Assembly: GCA_024636425.1 (NCBI GenBank)
Contig: JAGXHB010000282.1
Coordinates: 1-5,805, forward strand
Direction of reading: 5' to 3'
Length of the DNA: 5,805 bases
From: Roseobacter sp.
Lineage (GTDB): Bacteria > Pseudomonadota > Alphaproteobacteria > Rhodobacterales > Rhodobacteraceae
Shown: positions 5,223 through 5,805 of the stretch, one piece after another
How positions within the stretch are numbered: position 1 is the first letter of the stretch
How the letters are laid out: each line of letters starts with the position of its first letter
Program-made: the position numbers and the translations under genes
The notes under the pieces: model-generated
Seen by the model: the letters and a program-made list of their open reading frames with translations, nothing else
What the model was told of the DNA's origin: nothing
Databases searched by the model: none

Positions 5223-5805
5223 TGCTGCTGGTGTTCATTCTGGCGGCGGTGATCTGGTTTGCAGGTGCCGCCATGGGGCAGCCGCGCGATACGCGCTTCA
5301 AACTGTTGGGAGCGCTGTTCGGGACCGTGATCGGGCTCAATATACTGCTGCCTGACGGGCATCCGTTGCGCATTGCGACGGGGGGCAGTGCAGCGCCCTG
5401 GTTGCTGCTGACGGGGTTTATCCTGCTGGTCTTGGGGTATCGCCACGTGCTGAACCGGCTGCGCGCCCGGTCTGAACCCGTAGCCGAAGCGCCGGTGCAG
5501 ACGGGAACGTTCTCGGACACGGAACTGAACCGCTATGCCCGCCACATCGTCTTGAGAGAGGTGGGCGGCGCTGGCCAGAAGGCCCTGAAGAACGCCAAGG
5601 TTCTGGTCATCGGGGCAGGGGGCCTTGGTGCGCCCGTGCTGCAATATCTGGCAGCCGCAGGGGTGGGCACGATCGGCGTTATAGATGATGACAGCGTCGA
5701 GAATGCGAACTTGCAGCGTCAGGTGATCCACAAGGACGCCAGCATCGGCATGCCCAAGGTCTTTTCGGCCAAGCAAGAGATGGAGGCGCAGAACCCCTTT
5801 GTCAC
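5222..5805 (+). CDS. Membrane-anchored HesA/MoeB/ThiF-family adenylyltransferase (3' partial)
   Basis: The frame is open to the window edge; 194 residues are visible from this start. Residues 1-75 hold three likely membrane segments: about 2-18 (LLVFILAAVIWFAGAAM), 28-43 (LLGALFGTVIGLNILL) and 60-73 (WLLLTGFILLVLGY). A basic stretch, RHVLNRLRAR, follows and would keep the rest in the cytoplasm. The E1-like domain begins near residue 97 with RYARHIVLREVGGAGQKAL (104-122), then VLVIGAGGLGAPVLQYL with the nucleotide-binding GAGGLG at 131-136, Asp155-157 after the second strand, and NLQRQVIH (163-170) as in MoeB. Such enzymes adenylate the C-terminal Gly-Gly of a sulfur carrier such as MoaD or ThiS. 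The catalytic Asp and zinc-binding Cys pairs, if present, lie past the edge, so MoeB versus ThiF cannot be settled. The ATG at 5222 is preferred (weak GGAT at 5211-5214). An in-frame ATG at 5102 would add 40 residues and has no ribosome binding site. The 135-base gap suggests a unit separate from phn. Confidence 0.85.
   Translation, partial: MLLVFILAAVIWFAGAAMGQPRDTRFKLLGALFGTVIGLNILLPDGHPLRIATGGSAAPWLLLTGFILLVLGYRHVLNRLRARSEPVAEAPVQTGTFSDTELNRYARHIVLREVGGAGQKALKNAKVLVIGAGGLGAPVLQYLAAAGVGTIGVIDDDSVENANLQRQVIHKDASIGMPKVFSAKQEMEAQNPFV

Noticed and set aside
4793..5776. Minus-strand open frame (327 codons) spanning the end of phnM, the gap and the MoeB-like gene
   Set aside because: phnM and the MoeB-like gene happen to share a frame, so the antisense frame stays open across both. 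The sense strand has clear family motifs and this one has none.
1..5805. CRISPR array, tRNA, rRNA, insertion sequence or novel defence system
   Set aside because: I saw no spaced direct repeats, tRNA-like cloverleaf, transposase motifs or terminal inverted repeats. The window is filled by recognised metabolic genes.

Overview
The window is GC-rich, densely packed DNA carrying most of a carbon-phosphorus (C-P) lyase operon on the + strand. The gene order is phnI (5' end cut off), phnJ, phnK, phnL, phnN, phnM. After a 135-base gap comes the start of an unrelated gene, a HesA/MoeB/ThiF-family adenylyltransferase with an N-terminal membrane region, cut off by the right edge. The protein character, the GC-rich third codon positions and the phnL-phnN-phnM order suggest an alphaproteobacterium, most likely of the Rhodobacterales/Roseobacter group. 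This is a judgement from recalled family patterns, not a search.

Layout: 1-1066 phnI; 1063-1932 phnJ; 1929-2699 phnK; 2704-3387 phnL; 3384-3947 phnN; 3944-5086 phnM. Four of the five phn junctions are 4-base ATGA start/stop overlaps. The fifth (phnK-phnL) is a 4-base gap. This implies one polycistronic, translationally coupled message. Bases 5087-5221 are non-coding or leader DNA with a GC-rich inverted repeat, a weak promoter-like pair and a 13-codon mini-ORF. The MoeB-like gene runs from about 5222 off the end.

How the genes work together (established for E. coli): PhnI, with PhnG, PhnH and PhnL, swaps the adenine of MgATP for a phosphonate, giving alpha-D-ribose 1-alkylphosphonate 5-triphosphate. 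PhnM removes diphosphate. PhnJ, a radical-SAM enzyme, cleaves the C-P bond, releasing the alkane and leaving ribosyl 1,2-cyclic phosphate 5-phosphate. PhnP or a substitute phosphodiesterase opens the cycle to ribose 1,5-bisphosphate, and PhnN phosphorylates that to PRPP. PhnK and PhnL are ABC-type ATPases without permeases; they dock on the PhnGHIJ core. PhnG and PhnH are expected just upstream. PhnP and PhnO are not in the window.

All catalytic motifs I could check are intact, so this looks like a working phosphonate-catabolism operon rather than a new system. The points worth a second look are the PhnI C-terminal tail, the AT-rich phnN/phnM junction, the missing PhnP step, and the membrane-anchored MoeB-like protein with its leader region.
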